Assembly: GCA_041749255.1 (NCBI GenBank) | Contig: JBGTBR010000001.1 | Coordinates: 18,589 to 82,588 of the forward strand | Source: JABDLO01 sp041749255 | Lineage (GTDB): Bacteria; Bacteroidota; Bacteroidia; Chitinophagales; Saprospiraceae | Direction: 5' to 3' | DNA length: 64,000 nt | The notes under the pieces: model-generated | The model's input: only the letters and a program-made list of their open reading frames with translations | The model's database searches: none | Told to the model about the DNA's origin: nothing | Part shown: piece after piece, positions 46,753 through 55,977 of the stretch | How the letters are laid out: every line of letters begins with the position of its first letter | Numbering within the stretch: the stretch's first letter is position 1 | Program-made: the position numbers and the translations under genes

Positions 46753-47086
46753 GTTCTCAGTAGGCAGTAAGCAGTTCTCAGTATGCAGTATGCAGTTAGC
46801 AGTAGGCAGTGAAGAATTCATTTCGCACCGTTGGTACTTTAAAAGGATTTTACTTTCACCTTGGGCTTTACCCAAGGCAAATGATTCCGCACCGCTGGTG
46901 CTTTTTGATAATATCTTTTAAATTTCCTTCTGCACCAAAAACTTTCAATATAACCTATTGGAAAAGCACCAAAGGTGCGCAATTAATCACCCAGATCTAT
47001 TGATTACACACCGTTTGTGCTGGTTTTTTCTCGTCGTTTGCTGAAGGCGAAAACCTCAACCTTAACCTCACCCTCACCTCATTTCT
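46753..47086. repeat. Intergenic repeat island 2
   Basis: Immediately after the DUF697/SHOCT stop comes a run of seven or eight degenerate 'gcagt' units (46756-46810). Then come palindromes: CCTTGGG..CCCAAGG (46859-46877), GCACCGCTGGTGC (46889-46901) and GCACCAAAGGTGC (46966-46978). The stretch 46889 to about 47035 matches about 60479-60700 in the same orientation, except that the latter holds about 68 additional bases. A 'ctgaaggcgaaaacctcaaccttaacctca' tail also occurs in the other islands. No gene is present. Confidence 0.65.
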
Positions 47087-48100
47087 CTAGACCCATTGTC
47101 CGTATCGGGGTTCTGGAGTCACATTATGGTTGGTAAAGTTTTTTTCAAGATATTTATACCATCCTGCAATACCGATCATAGCCGCATTATCTGTGCAATA
47201 TTCCATGGCTGGTATATAGATATTCCACCCTTCCTGTACAGCCATTTCCTGAAATTTATTTCTCAATTCTGAATTAGAACTGACACCTCCTGCAATGGCT
47301 ACTTCTTTTATTCCAGAAATATCTACAGCCATTTTTAGTTTTTTAATTAAAATGTGAACTATTGTGGATTGGACTGATGCACATATATCATTTAGGTTTT
47401 CAAGAATGAATTTAGGATTGTTTTTCATTTCTCTCTGAAGAAAATATAAGATAGATGTTTTCAATCCACTAAAACTAAAATTAAGTCCATCGACACTGGG
47501 TTCGGGAAAAGGAAATTTGGCTTTTCCGGATTTAGAAAGCGTATCGATATGTGGCCCAGCGGGATAAGGAAGCCCAAGAAGTTTTCCGGTTTTATCAAAT
47601 GCTTCACCGGCTGCATCATCTATGGTTTTACCCAGAATTTCCATAGAAAGAGGATTGTCCATTTTTATGATCTCAGTATGGCCTCCTGATACAGTAAGAC
47701 AAAGAAAAGGAAATTTTGGTTTGGGTTCTTCAGCAAAATGAGCCAGCACATGTGCATGCATATGATGCACCTCTATTAATGGAATGTCCAGCGATAATGC
47801 CAATCCTTTGGCAAAAGTTACACCAACGATCAGACTACCGAGTAAGCCTGGACCCCGGGTAAAAGCTATGGCTTGTAAGTCTTTTTTGGTCACTCCTGCT
47901 TCTTTTATCGCCTGGTCTACAACGGGTATGATGTTGGTTTGATGTTTTCTCGATGCCAGTTCGGGAACAACTCCACCATATTTGGCATGAACTTCCTGAG
48001 TAGCGATCACATTTGATCGAACTTCTCCATCGATAATGATAGCAGCAGAAGTGTCATCACAAGACGTTTCTATAGACAGAATGGTAATGGGCATGGACAA
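47087..48100 (-). CDS. tsaD: tRNA N6-adenosine threonylcarbamoyltransferase TsaD
   Basis: Catalytic subunit that transfers threonylcarbamoyl to A37 of tRNAs reading ANN codons, working with TsaB, TsaC and TsaE. The Kae1/ASKHA start is ILSIETSCDDTSAA, the metal ligands are H113 and H117 in VHHMHAHVL, and the late block GGVSSNSELR and CTDNAAMIG are intact. At 337 residues it is normal. The start may be M1 or M3. No tsaB or tsaE gene is adjacent. It reads leftward into repeat island 2. Confidence 0.97.
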   Translation of the reverse strand: MSMPITILSIETSCDDTSAAIIIDGEVRSNVIATQEVHAKYGGVVPELASRKHQTNIIPVVDQAIKEAGVTKKDLQAIAFTRGPGLLGSLIVGVTFAKGLALSLDIPLIEVHHMHAHVLAHFAEEPKPKFPFLCLTVSGGHTEIIKMDNPLSMEILGKTIDDAAGEAFDKTGKLLGLPYPAGPHIDTLSKSGKAKFPFPEPSVDGLNFSFSGLKTSILYFLQREMKNNPKFILENLNDICASVQSTIVHILIKKLKMAVDISGIKEVAIAGGVSSNSELRNKFQEMAVQEGWNIYIPAMEYCTDNAAMIGIAGWYKYLEKNFTNHNVTPEPRYGQWV

Positions 48101-48515
48101 AAATAGGAAGTTAAAATGGAATTTACGTATTTAATAAATATACAATCATACATTTTGTAAAAGGACCGACAATATGGTTTCATCATAATTGTTTTTTTGA
48201 CAGAAAACGAAATGAATTTTGAAAAAATTAAAAAAAAATGATGTAAACAAAAATCATTAGTGATTATGTTTTCAAACAAATAAGAAAAAATTGTATAATT
48301 GTCTTTTGAAAGTATGAATTCACTTTTACACCGTGCACCAATTTAACTATTGTTTGCATCTGCGTGTTGATTGAGTATTCATATTTCTTTAGTAGTTAAG
48401 TGTTAGGTATGTTTCATTTTAATACAAAAACACTTTCAGGACATGGAGAATTTGACCACTTGATAAATTAAAACAAATATAAAATCAACCTAAAAATAAG
48501 TAAAATTGAAATCTT
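48101..48515. other. Divergent spacer between tsaD and the 194-aa membrane protein gene
   Basis: 415 AT-rich bases. I see no ORF, RNA gene or repeat; runs of A and T are common. Promoters for both flanking genes must lie here. Confidence 0.5.
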
Positions 48516-49100
48516 ATGAAATACGCAATTAATGCTTTTCTTTTTGCCATTATTATCTTTCTCATTTATATGCTTGTCAATTCCATTAAAGAACCTATAG
48601 CATTTAGAGAAGAGAAAGTTAAAAGGGAAAATGCTGTTATTGAGAAGTTAAAAGAAGTGCGAAAAGCTCAGGAAATTTACAGAGATGTGACTGGAGGGTT
48701 TGCTTCAAGCTGGGACTCCTTGATTTATGTATTAAAGAACGATAGTATTCCTTTTGAAAATATCATGGGGGATCCGGATGATCCTGAAAATATGGATAAA
48801 GTAATCAGAACTACGACTTATTCTCTGGCCTATGATACCATTAGATCATTAGGTATCGATCTCGATAAGTTAATGATTATTCCCTTTGCTCCCCAGGGTG
48901 TGATATTTGATATTATGGCCGATACATTAACCTATCAACAATCTAAAGTCCATGTAGTCGAAGTAGGTACAAGGTACGCAGACTTTATGGGGGAATTTGC
49001 CGATGCTAAGTTTTCCAAATACGATAGTCGGTATTCTCCAAATAAAAGATTGAAGTTTGGTGACCTTACCAAGCCTAATCTCACTGGTAATTGGGAATGA
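48516..49100 (+). CDS. Conserved hypothetical membrane-anchored protein, 194 aa
   Basis: One N-terminal transmembrane helix (about 5-22, INAFLFAIIIFLIYMLVN) is followed by an amphipathic helix (30-55, with KLKEVRKAQEIYRDVTG) and a soluble domain. The first 70 residues resemble pilin-like or pseudopilin subunits (long hydrophobic helix, then 'AQEIYRDVTGGFASSWDSL'), but no prepilin peptidase cleavage site is evident, so I leave the family open. It precedes the DUF3822-rsmD pair with at most one spacer base, so all three are probably one operon. Confidence 0.7.
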   Translation: MKYAINAFLFAIIIFLIYMLVNSIKEPIAFREEKVKRENAVIEKLKEVRKAQEIYRDVTGGFASSWDSLIYVLKNDSIPFENIMGDPDDPENMDKVIRTTTYSLAYDTIRSLGIDLDKLMIIPFAPQGVIFDIMADTLTYQQSKVHVVEVGTRYADFMGEFADAKFSKYDSRYSPNKRLKFGDLTKPNLTGNWE

Positions 49101-49101
49101 T

Positions 49102-49878
49102 GTGCAATTAACAAAAGAGAAATATAAAATAGAAACTAAAAATTTAGATCTGTCTGTCTTTATAGAAGCAGACAGATTTTTTTATGGTATGTTTACAGAA
49201 GATCATACCATGGTGGCAGTAAGTAATCCTCAGGGAGTGCCCATCGATGAGCTTTATGAAGTGGTCGATAATGGATTGAATTTCAGGCAAATTAATTTGA
49301 TTGTCTCAGGTGAAGTATTGCATCTTTCAGAAAACCTGGCGGTTAAAACCCCTATTACCGATATACTTGAACCTTTGAATGGCTCCGCTTATAATTTTGA
49401 TAAATTAATAGACCAAAGGGCAGAAAGTCATTACTTTATAAATCCATTACTAAATCATTGGATAGAAGCGGAGAAAAACAGCATTATAGTCAATCATATC
49501 TCCAGCCTAATGGCTGAATATCTTTATCCTTCTCCTGTACCCAAAGTATTCGCTATCATTTCTTCACCATTTCTCTATATTCAGATCTCTGATCAAAATG
49601 GTCTTCGTTTTTACAATAAATACTTTTGTGAAAATCCCTCTGATTTTCTATACTATTTGACAGCTGATTTCGAAATAAATGGTCTTGATCCTGAACGCCA
49701 ATCCCTCGAATTAGCAGGAAGGATCAGTGAAAATGATGAGATCCTGATACATCTCAGGCAATATTTCAAAAATATATATTTTTCCGAACCCATGATGCTG
49801 AAAGCGGACAAAAGCATTTCTTTGCCTTCAAGGCATTTCTATATGGATCTTTATCTGGGTTTTATATGCGGATCATAA
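49102..49878 (+). CDS. DUF3822-family protein
   Basis: A protein of about 258 residues of the DUF3822 family, which in Bacteroidota is regularly next to rsmD. It looks like a degenerate ASKHA/actin-like fold: strand-rich first half (LDLSVFIEADRFFYGMF, HTMVAVSNPQG) and FAIISSPFLYIQISDQNGL. No catalytic motif is visible and the function is unknown. I use the GTG at 49102, one base past the upstream stop; the frame is open from TTG 49057/GTG 49060, which would overlap the previous gene by about 40 bases. Its end overlaps rsmD by 13 bases. Confidence 0.72.
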   Translation: MQLTKEKYKIETKNLDLSVFIEADRFFYGMFTEDHTMVAVSNPQGVPIDELYEVVDNGLNFRQINLIVSGEVLHLSENLAVKTPITDILEPLNGSAYNFDKLIDQRAESHYFINPLLNHWIEAEKNSIIVNHISSLMAEYLYPSPVPKVFAIISSPFLYIQISDQNGLRFYNKYFCENPSDFLYYLTADFEINGLDPERQSLELAGRISENDEILIHLRQYFKNIYFSEPMMLKADKSISLPSRHFYMDLYLGFICGS

Positions 49879-50417
49879 GCGGACAGTTTAAAGGAAGGAA
49901 ATTAAATCCCCCTGCTAAAAACTGGCCGACCAGACCTACCACTGACTTTGCCAGGGAAGGATTGTTTAATATCCTTCAGAATAGAATAGATTTTAATTCC
50001 GCAAAAATGCTGGATCTTTTTGGAGGTACAGGAAGCCACTCACTCGAATTTATTAGCAGAGGATGTACAGATGTTACTTATGTTGATAAATTCTATGGTT
50101 GTGTCAATTTTATAAAAAAAATCAGTACCGAATGGGGAGTTTCAGCATATATACGAATTGAAAAAGTTGATGTATTTCGATTTATATCTTCTGCTTCTGA
50201 AAAATATACTTACATATTTGCAGGCCCTCCTTATCCATTAAAGACTCTGGATACCATTCCGGATCACATTTTTAAATTTGATTTATTGGATAAGGATGGA
50301 ATTTTTGTACTGGAACACAATCCCGATCATGTATTTGATTCAGCTCCTCATTTTGAGTTCAGTCGTAATTATGGCACCACTATCTTTTCTTTTTTTGTAA
50401 AGGGAAGTAATAACTGA
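49866..50417 (+). CDS. rsmD: 16S rRNA (guanine966-N2)-methyltransferase RsmD, with altered catalytic motif
   Basis: SAM-dependent methyltransferase that normally modifies G966 of 16S rRNA. The 183 residues fit the family: MRIISGQFKGRKL at the start, RPTTDFAREGLFNIL, and the SAM motif DLFGGTGSHSLEFISRG. The catalytic motif IV is normally DPPY; here it reads FAGPPY with Gly120 (codon GGC, one base from GAC for Asp). The enzyme may therefore be impaired unless the residue is a sequencing error. It overlaps the DUF3822 gene by 13 bases and is followed by argS 34 bases later. Confidence 0.9.
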   Translation: MRIISGQFKGRKLNPPAKNWPTRPTTDFAREGLFNILQNRIDFNSAKMLDLFGGTGSHSLEFISRGCTDVTYVDKFYGCVNFIKKISTEWGVSAYIRIEKVDVFRFISSASEKYTYIFAGPPYPLKTLDTIPDHIFKFDLLDKDGIFVLEHNPDHVFDSAPHFEFSRNYGTTIFSFFVKGSNN

Positions 50418-50451
50418 TTATCTTTGCGGCCTGATCATTCAGGCAGATTCC

Positions 50452-52296
50452 ATGAAAGACCATATAAACATTATTAAGAAAAAAGCTTCGGAGTTTTTTA
50501 CCCGCGAGTACAATCAGAGCATAGAGCCAGCGGATATCACAGTTAATCCTACGAAACGAGAATTTGAAGGAGATTTCACCGTTGTGCTCTTTCCATTTTT
50601 AAAAGCGCTTAAATTAAGACCCTTTGAACTGGGTTCTGCACTTGGAGATTTTCTGGTTGAAAATACAGATTTTGTGATTTCTCACAATACAGTTCATGGT
50701 TTTCTTAACCTTTCATATTCCAATAAATTTTTTACGGAAATATCACATTATGTGTATGGGAATACACAATTTGGGAAAAAAGAACCCAATAATCAAAAGG
50801 TCATGGTGGAGTTTTCTTCTCCCAACACCAATAAACCATTGCACCTTGGGCATATCAGAAATATATTATTGGGCTGGTCTATATCAAAGATCCTGGAAAC
50901 TTCAGGGTACGATGTTATCAGAACCCAAATCGTCAATGACAGAGGTATTGCGGTATGCAAGAGCATGTTAGCCTGGTCTAAATTTGGCAATGGTATCACC
51001 CCATCTTCCAGTGGTATAAAAGGAGATCATCTTGTCGGAGATTTTTATGTCTTGTTTGATCAGAAATTTTCGGTTGAATACAAAGAATGGCAACAATCAT
51101 TAGAGGCAAAGAATATATATTCTAAGGAAAAAAGATCTGATGAAGAATTGGAGATCTTTTTTAAACGTTACAAAAATGATTATTTCAATAAACACAGTCA
51201 ATTGGGTAAAGAAGCCCGTGAGTTATTGATGAAATGGGAAGAAGGCGACGCAGCTACAAAATCTCTTTGGGTGAAAATGAATGGCTGGGTTTATGACGGG
51301 TTTGATTTGACGTATAAAAAGTTAAAGGTTTATTTTGACAAATTGTATTACGAGTCAGATACATACCTCTTAGGAAGATCAACTGTGGAATACGGACTCA
51401 AGAAAGGTATATTTTATAAAGAAAGTGACGGGAGTGTCTGGATTGACCTCACAGATGCAGGTCATGATAAAAAGATCGTATTGAGAGCAGATGGTACCTC
51501 TGTGTATATGACTCAGGATATCGGCACTGCCATGGTCAGATATAAAGATTTTGGCATTGATAAAATGATATATGTCGTAGCCGATGAGCAGGACTACCAC
51601 TTCCAGGTTTTATTTGAAATTTTGAAAAGATTGGGCGAACCCTATGCGGATCATTTGCATCACCTGTCTTATGGAATGGTTGATCTTCCTCATGGGAGGA
51701 TGAAATCACGTGAAGGTAATGTGGTAGATGCGGATGATCTTATCGATGAAATCGTTTCCGCTGCTAAAAATGCAGCTTTAGAAAGGGAAAATTTGCCTGG
51801 AGAAACCGAAGAAGAGCAACAGGAAGTATTCCGAAAAATAGGGATAGCAGCTCTTAAATACCATATTATCAAGGTAGCACCCCAAAAGAGAATGGTGTTT
51901 AATCCGGAAGAGTCATTGGATATGCAAGGCCAAACTGGACCCTATATCCAAAATGCCTATGTACGCATCCAATCCATTTTGCGCAAAACCGGGGAAATAG
52001 ACAAGGGTGCATTTGATGATTATGAACTTCAAGATGAAGAAAAAGCCCTTGTAAAATTGACGATGGAATTTCCTTCTGTTATAGAGCATGCTGCTCAGCA
52101 ATATGATCCTTCAGGATTGGCAAATTATCTATACGGAATGGCTAAGTCATTTCATAAATTTTATCATGAATTCCGGATTTTAGGTGCCGAGTCAATCGAA
52201 GCCAAAAATTTTAGATTGATCTTGATAAAAAACATTGCAAAAATTTTAAGGAACGGCATGGAGCTTTTAGGCATAGAAATGCCAGAAAGAATGTAA
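50452..52296 (+). CDS. argS: Arginine--tRNA ligase
   Basis: Class I synthetase of 614 residues that charges tRNA-Arg. The HIGH motif is PLHLGHIRN (about residues 128-136) and the KMSKS-like loop reads GRMKSREGN (about 415-423). The N-terminal ArgRS additional domain and the C-terminal anticodon-binding DALR domain (about 500-614, GPYIQNAYVRIQSIL) are present. It probably belongs to the rightward unit beginning at 48516 and is followed by glnS after 49 bases. Confidence 0.97.
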   Translation: MKDHINIIKKKASEFFTREYNQSIEPADITVNPTKREFEGDFTVVLFPFLKALKLRPFELGSALGDFLVENTDFVISHNTVHGFLNLSYSNKFFTEISHYVYGNTQFGKKEPNNQKVMVEFSSPNTNKPLHLGHIRNILLGWSISKILETSGYDVIRTQIVNDRGIAVCKSMLAWSKFGNGITPSSSGIKGDHLVGDFYVLFDQKFSVEYKEWQQSLEAKNIYSKEKRSDEELEIFFKRYKNDYFNKHSQLGKEARELLMKWEEGDAATKSLWVKMNGWVYDGFDLTYKKLKVYFDKLYYESDTYLLGRSTVEYGLKKGIFYKESDGSVWIDLTDAGHDKKIVLRADGTSVYMTQDIGTAMVRYKDFGIDKMIYVVADEQDYHFQVLFEILKRLGEPYADHLHHLSYGMVDLPHGRMKSREGNVVDADDLIDEIVSAAKNAALERENLPGETEEEQQEVFRKIGIAALKYHIIKVAPQKRMVFNPEESLDMQGQTGPYIQNAYVRIQSILRKTGEIDKGAFDDYELQDEEKALVKLTMEFPSVIEHAAQQYDPSGLANYLYGMAKSFHKFYHEFRILGAESIEAKNFRLILIKNIAKILRNGMELLGIEMPERM

Positions 52297-52345
52297 GCTG
52301 AATTCTATCGTCAATGCTCATTTAATAATACAGAAATAGATAAAA

Positions 52346-54019
52346 GTGGATAATAAGCGAGAGTCATTAAATTTTATTGAACAAATTATTGAGGCTGATT
52401 TTAAAGAAGAAAGGGTCACTCATGTACATACCAGATTTCCTCCTGAACCAAATGGTTATCTTCACATCGGGCATGTAAAAGCCATTTGGGTCAACTTTAC
52501 TATTGCTCAAAAATATGGAGGTAAAACCAATCTTCGATTTGACGACACCAACCCATCAACAGAAGAGACTGAGTTTGTATCTGGTATCAAAGAGGATATA
52601 AAATGGTTGGGGTATGATTGGGAAGACAGAGAATTTTATGCTTCAGATTATTTTCCCATTTTATTTGAATACGCTGTTCAATTAATTAAAAAAAGATTTG
52701 CATATGTAGATGATTCCTCTCCGGAGCAAATTGCTGAAATGAAAGGTAGCCCGACTCAATCGGGAAAAAATAGTCCATCTAGAAATAGAAGCGTTGAAGA
52801 TAATTTAGATTTATTTCACAGAATGCGAAATGGGGAATTTGAAAACGGATCAATGGTTTTGAGGGCTAAAATTGACATGGCACATCCAAATATGCTCATG
52901 CGGGATCCACTCATGTACAGGATAAAGAAAGAATCTCATCATCGTACCGGAGATAAGTGGTGCATATATCCCATGTACGATTTTGCTCATGGCCAATCCG
53001 ATTCGATTGAAAGGATAACCCATTCCTTATGTTCACTTGAATTTATCCATCACAGAGAATTGTACGATTGGTTTATTGAAAAATTAGAGATTTTCCCTTC
53101 CCGTCAGACTGAATTTGCAAGGATGAATGTCACCTACATGATCACCAGTAAAAGAAAATTAATGAAATTGGTGAGGGAAGGTTTGGTTGAGGGGTGGAAT
53201 GACCCCCGAATGCCCACTATTGCAGGAATGAGACGAAGGGGAATTCCTTCATCTTCATTGCGATTATTTTGTGAAAAAACAGGTATAGCCCGGCGCAACA
53301 TTCTGATAGAAATAGAATTGCTGGAATCTTGTATTCGGGAAGAGCTCAATAAAATAGCTACAAGAGTGATGGTCGTAACAGATCCATTATTGGTCATTAT
53401 AGAGAATTTTCCGGAAAATGAAGTCGAGTGGTTAGAGGCAGAAGATAATCCGGAAGACGTAAACACCGGAACCCACAAACTACCTTTTAGCAGGAGTTTA
53501 TACATAGAAAAAGAAGACTTTATGGAAGATGCTCCAAAGAAATTCTTTCGACTGTCTCCAGGGAGAGATGTCAGGTTAAAAAACGGTTACATAATCCATT
53601 GTAAGGAAGTGGTTAAGGATATCGAAACTGGAGAAATTCAATCTTTAATATGTACATACTACCCTGAAAGTAAAAGTGGTCAGGACACATCGGGAGTGAA
53701 AGCTAAAGGCACATTGCATTGGGTGTCTGCCGACCATGCAGTGGATTGTCAAATAAGGAATTATGACAGGTTATTCACTGTAGAAGATCCAGTCGGCAGT
53801 GATAATGAAGACTTTTTACAATACTATAATAAAGATTCACTGGAAGTGATCAAAAATGCCAAAATGGAGCCCTGGCTGGCCGAGGCCAATAAATCTACCC
53901 ACTACCAATTTCTTCGCATGGGTTATTATTTTCTCGATGATGAAAGTACTGAAGGAAATCTCATATTTAACAGAACCATTACACTTAAAGATTCATGGGC
54001 AAAAGTTCAAAAGCAATGA
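52346..54019 (+). CDS. glnS: Glutamine--tRNA ligase
   Basis: Class I synthetase of 557 residues. PEPNGYLHIGHVKA carries the HIGH motif (about 31-44), YMITSKRKLMKLV carries the KMSKS-like loop (about 266-270), and the C-terminal beta-barrel anticodon-binding domains are complete. The start is a GTG at 52346. A dedicated GlnRS means that charging of tRNA-Gln does not need the GatCAB transamidation route in this organism. It lies 49 bases after argS on the same strand. Confidence 0.97.
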   Translation: MDNKRESLNFIEQIIEADFKEERVTHVHTRFPPEPNGYLHIGHVKAIWVNFTIAQKYGGKTNLRFDDTNPSTEETEFVSGIKEDIKWLGYDWEDREFYASDYFPILFEYAVQLIKKRFAYVDDSSPEQIAEMKGSPTQSGKNSPSRNRSVEDNLDLFHRMRNGEFENGSMVLRAKIDMAHPNMLMRDPLMYRIKKESHHRTGDKWCIYPMYDFAHGQSDSIERITHSLCSLEFIHHRELYDWFIEKLEIFPSRQTEFARMNVTYMITSKRKLMKLVREGLVEGWNDPRMPTIAGMRRRGIPSSSLRLFCEKTGIARRNILIEIELLESCIREELNKIATRVMVVTDPLLVIIENFPENEVEWLEAEDNPEDVNTGTHKLPFSRSLYIEKEDFMEDAPKKFFRLSPGRDVRLKNGYIIHCKEVVKDIETGEIQSLICTYYPESKSGQDTSGVKAKGTLHWVSADHAVDCQIRNYDRLFTVEDPVGSDNEDFLQYYNKDSLEVIKNAKMEPWLAEANKSTHYQFLRMGYYFLDDESTEGNLIFNRTITLKDSWAKVQKQ

Positions 54020-54022
54020 TGG

Positions 54023-54048
54023 GAGGTTTGACATGATATGACAACCTC
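54023..54048. terminator. Possible hairpin terminator between glnS and cytochrome-like gene
   Basis: GAGGTT (54023-54028) pairs with AACCTC (54043-54048) between the convergent stops. There is no clear T-run on either strand, so the terminator role is tentative. Confidence 0.35.
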
Positions 54049-54051
54049 ATT

Positions 54052-54504
54052 TCACCAGATATTTTCGTCCAAATATAATTTTTTAATTTTTTCCATGGGT
54101 CCCCTGCATACTTTTTCATGACAAGTCATGCAGGTGTGTATCATACCCTGAAAGTGGTTGGAGCGCTCTTCAGGCGAGGCTTCCAAAAGGGCGTTCATTG
54201 CTGCGATATAAGCTCTTCCCATAAGCTGATATTCTTTGGAAGATACTTTGTTCGGATCAGTAGGAATAGCTGAAAAAATATAAGCCGGATCAAAGGTGAA
54301 AATGTTTTCATTTTGGGTTGTCATATTTTCGCGATACTTCAGACTTTCTTCATACATCTTATCCATTAGAATAGCTAACTCACTGGTTCCGTTAGGATTT
54401 ACAAATGTTGAGGACTTTGGGGTCTTTTCGTCAGAGGAAAAACAAGCTCCTAAAACTATAATCACTACCACTGACATGAATACATGGAAAATTTTCAAAT
54501 TCAT
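54052..54504 (-). CDS. Cytochrome-c-like lipoprotein
   Basis: A 150-residue lipoprotein (LGAC, C21) with a single c-type haem attachment site CMTCH at 125-129 near its C-terminus, followed by EKVCRGPMEKIKKL. The N-terminal part (about 40-115) is helical and has no second haem motif. The layout, with the haem near the C-terminus of a four-helix-like domain, resembles class II cytochrome c (cytochrome c'), which binds CO or NO or shuttles electrons; I cannot tell these roles apart. An additional Cys133 lies four residues after the haem histidine. It would face the periplasm. No cytochrome oxidase genes are nearby. Confidence 0.8.
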   Translation of the reverse strand: MNLKIFHVFMSVVVIIVLGACFSSDEKTPKSSTFVNPNGTSELAILMDKMYEESLKYRENMTTQNENIFTFDPAYIFSAIPTDPNKVSSKEYQLMGRAYIAAMNALLEASPEERSNHFQGMIHTCMTCHEKVCRGPMEKIKKLYLDENIW

Positions 54505-54808
54505 TTATTTTATTCGATACAAAGATAAATAATCACAAGCATTCTCAAGTGTAAAGCTTGTACGTATATACTCACCACATGTAATTTTTTCACTATTAAA
54601 GAACCATTACATTTTTTGTTGGGTTTACTGTTTGTTTTATACCTATATAATTATATCCGGAATTGACTTAAAATCGTCTATTTTTGCACTATTTTTCAAA
54701 TAATGAGTCTTATCTGACAAAAGATTGATATGAAGTCTAATTTTAAATGTATAAAACTAGGTAGTTTTTAGGCATAGGTTTCTGAATTTAATTGTATAAT
54801 TTTCACAC
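54505..54808. other. Divergent spacer before mnmA
   Basis: 304 AT-rich bases with no ORF or repeat. TATTTTTG at 54679-54686 matches the Bacteroidota -7 consensus, but no -33 element stands at the right distance, and it is 123 bases from mnmA. Confidence 0.45.
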
Positions 54809-55903
54809 ATGAGTAAATCAGGCCGGGTATTGGTAGCTATGAGTGGCGGTATCGACAGTACTGTTGCAGCGATGATGCTTCATGAAGAAGGATATGAAGT
54901 AGTAGGTATAACCATGAAAACCTGGGATTATGCTTCATCTGGAGGCTCAAAAAAGGAAACGGGTTGTTGCAGTCTTGATTCCATCAACGATGCACGTGAA
55001 GTAGCCGTTCATATGGGATTCCATCATTTTATCGTAGATATCCGGGAAGAGTTTGGTGATTATGTTATTGATAACTTTGTGGACGAGTACATGGCAGGAA
55101 GAACCCCAAATCCGTGTGTTCTATGCAATACACATATTAAATGGAGTGCCTTACTTAAAAGAGCAGATGCCATGGATTGTGAATTTATTGCTACTGGCCA
55201 TTATGCGGTTATCAATGAGCTCAATGGGAGAAAATACGTTTCTAAAGGGCAAGATGAAAGAAAAGATCAATCTTACGTCTTATGGGGATTGAGCCAGGAA
55301 TGTCTGCAAAGAAGCCGGTTTCCGCTTGGACAATTTACAAAACCTGAAATAAGAAAGATGGCTGCTGACAGAGGATATGAAGCCTTATCAAAAAAAGCAG
55401 AAAGTTATGAAATCTGTTTTGTGCCCGACAATGACTACCGAGGTTTCCTTCGCCGAAGAGTACATGATATTGACGAGCGTGCCGGTGAAGGCGTTTTTGT
55501 CTCAGAAGGAGGTGATGTGTTGGGAAAACATAAAGGTTATCCGTTTTACACCATAGGACAAAGAAAAGGGTTGGGAATTGCACTAGGAAAGCCTGCATAC
55601 GTCACTAAAATCATTCCTGAAGAAAACGTTGTCGTTTTAGGTGATGTGGAAGACCTATTGAGAAATGGTATGTATGTAGGTCAGATCAATTCTATGAAAT
55701 ACGATGAAGTCCCTAACGGGATAGAGGCTACAACTCAAATCAGATATAATGAAAAAGGATCTTTAAGCATCTTATATAATGAAGTCGACCGTATTAAAGT
55801 GGATTTTCTTTCCAATGTGAAAGGTGTTGCTCCAGGCCAATCAGCCGTTTTTTATGAAGGTGACGATGTGATTGGGGGAGGAATTATTCATCACAGTTTG
55901 TAA
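54809..55903 (+). CDS. mnmA: tRNA-specific 2-thiouridylase MnmA
   Basis: Adds sulfur at U34 of tRNA-Glu, -Gln and -Lys, with sulfur ultimately from a cysteine desulfurase. The PP-loop is SGGIDS (12-17); the catalytic cysteines are C103 in NPCVLCN and C203 in SYEICFV. The C-terminal domain (about 250-364) has the usual GQRKGLGI. At 364 residues it is full length. It is followed by a lipoprotein gene and rimM on the same strand, which may form one unit. Confidence 0.96.
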   Translation: MSKSGRVLVAMSGGIDSTVAAMMLHEEGYEVVGITMKTWDYASSGGSKKETGCCSLDSINDAREVAVHMGFHHFIVDIREEFGDYVIDNFVDEYMAGRTPNPCVLCNTHIKWSALLKRADAMDCEFIATGHYAVINELNGRKYVSKGQDERKDQSYVLWGLSQECLQRSRFPLGQFTKPEIRKMAADRGYEALSKKAESYEICFVPDNDYRGFLRRRVHDIDERAGEGVFVSEGGDVLGKHKGYPFYTIGQRKGLGIALGKPAYVTKIIPEENVVVLGDVEDLLRNGMYVGQINSMKYDEVPNGIEATTQIRYNEKGSLSILYNEVDRIKVDFLSNVKGVAPGQSAVFYEGDDVIGGGIIHHSL

Positions 55904-55977
55904 TCCTAATATCAAAGAATAATCAAAAAGTTACATTTTTTACCTTCTGATGTACCCCGTTTTTAAACTATTCCAGT

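Noticed and set aside
54679..54686. TATTTTTG as the mnmA promoter
   Set aside because: Matches the -7 box but is 123 bases from the start and lacks a -33 element at the right distance.
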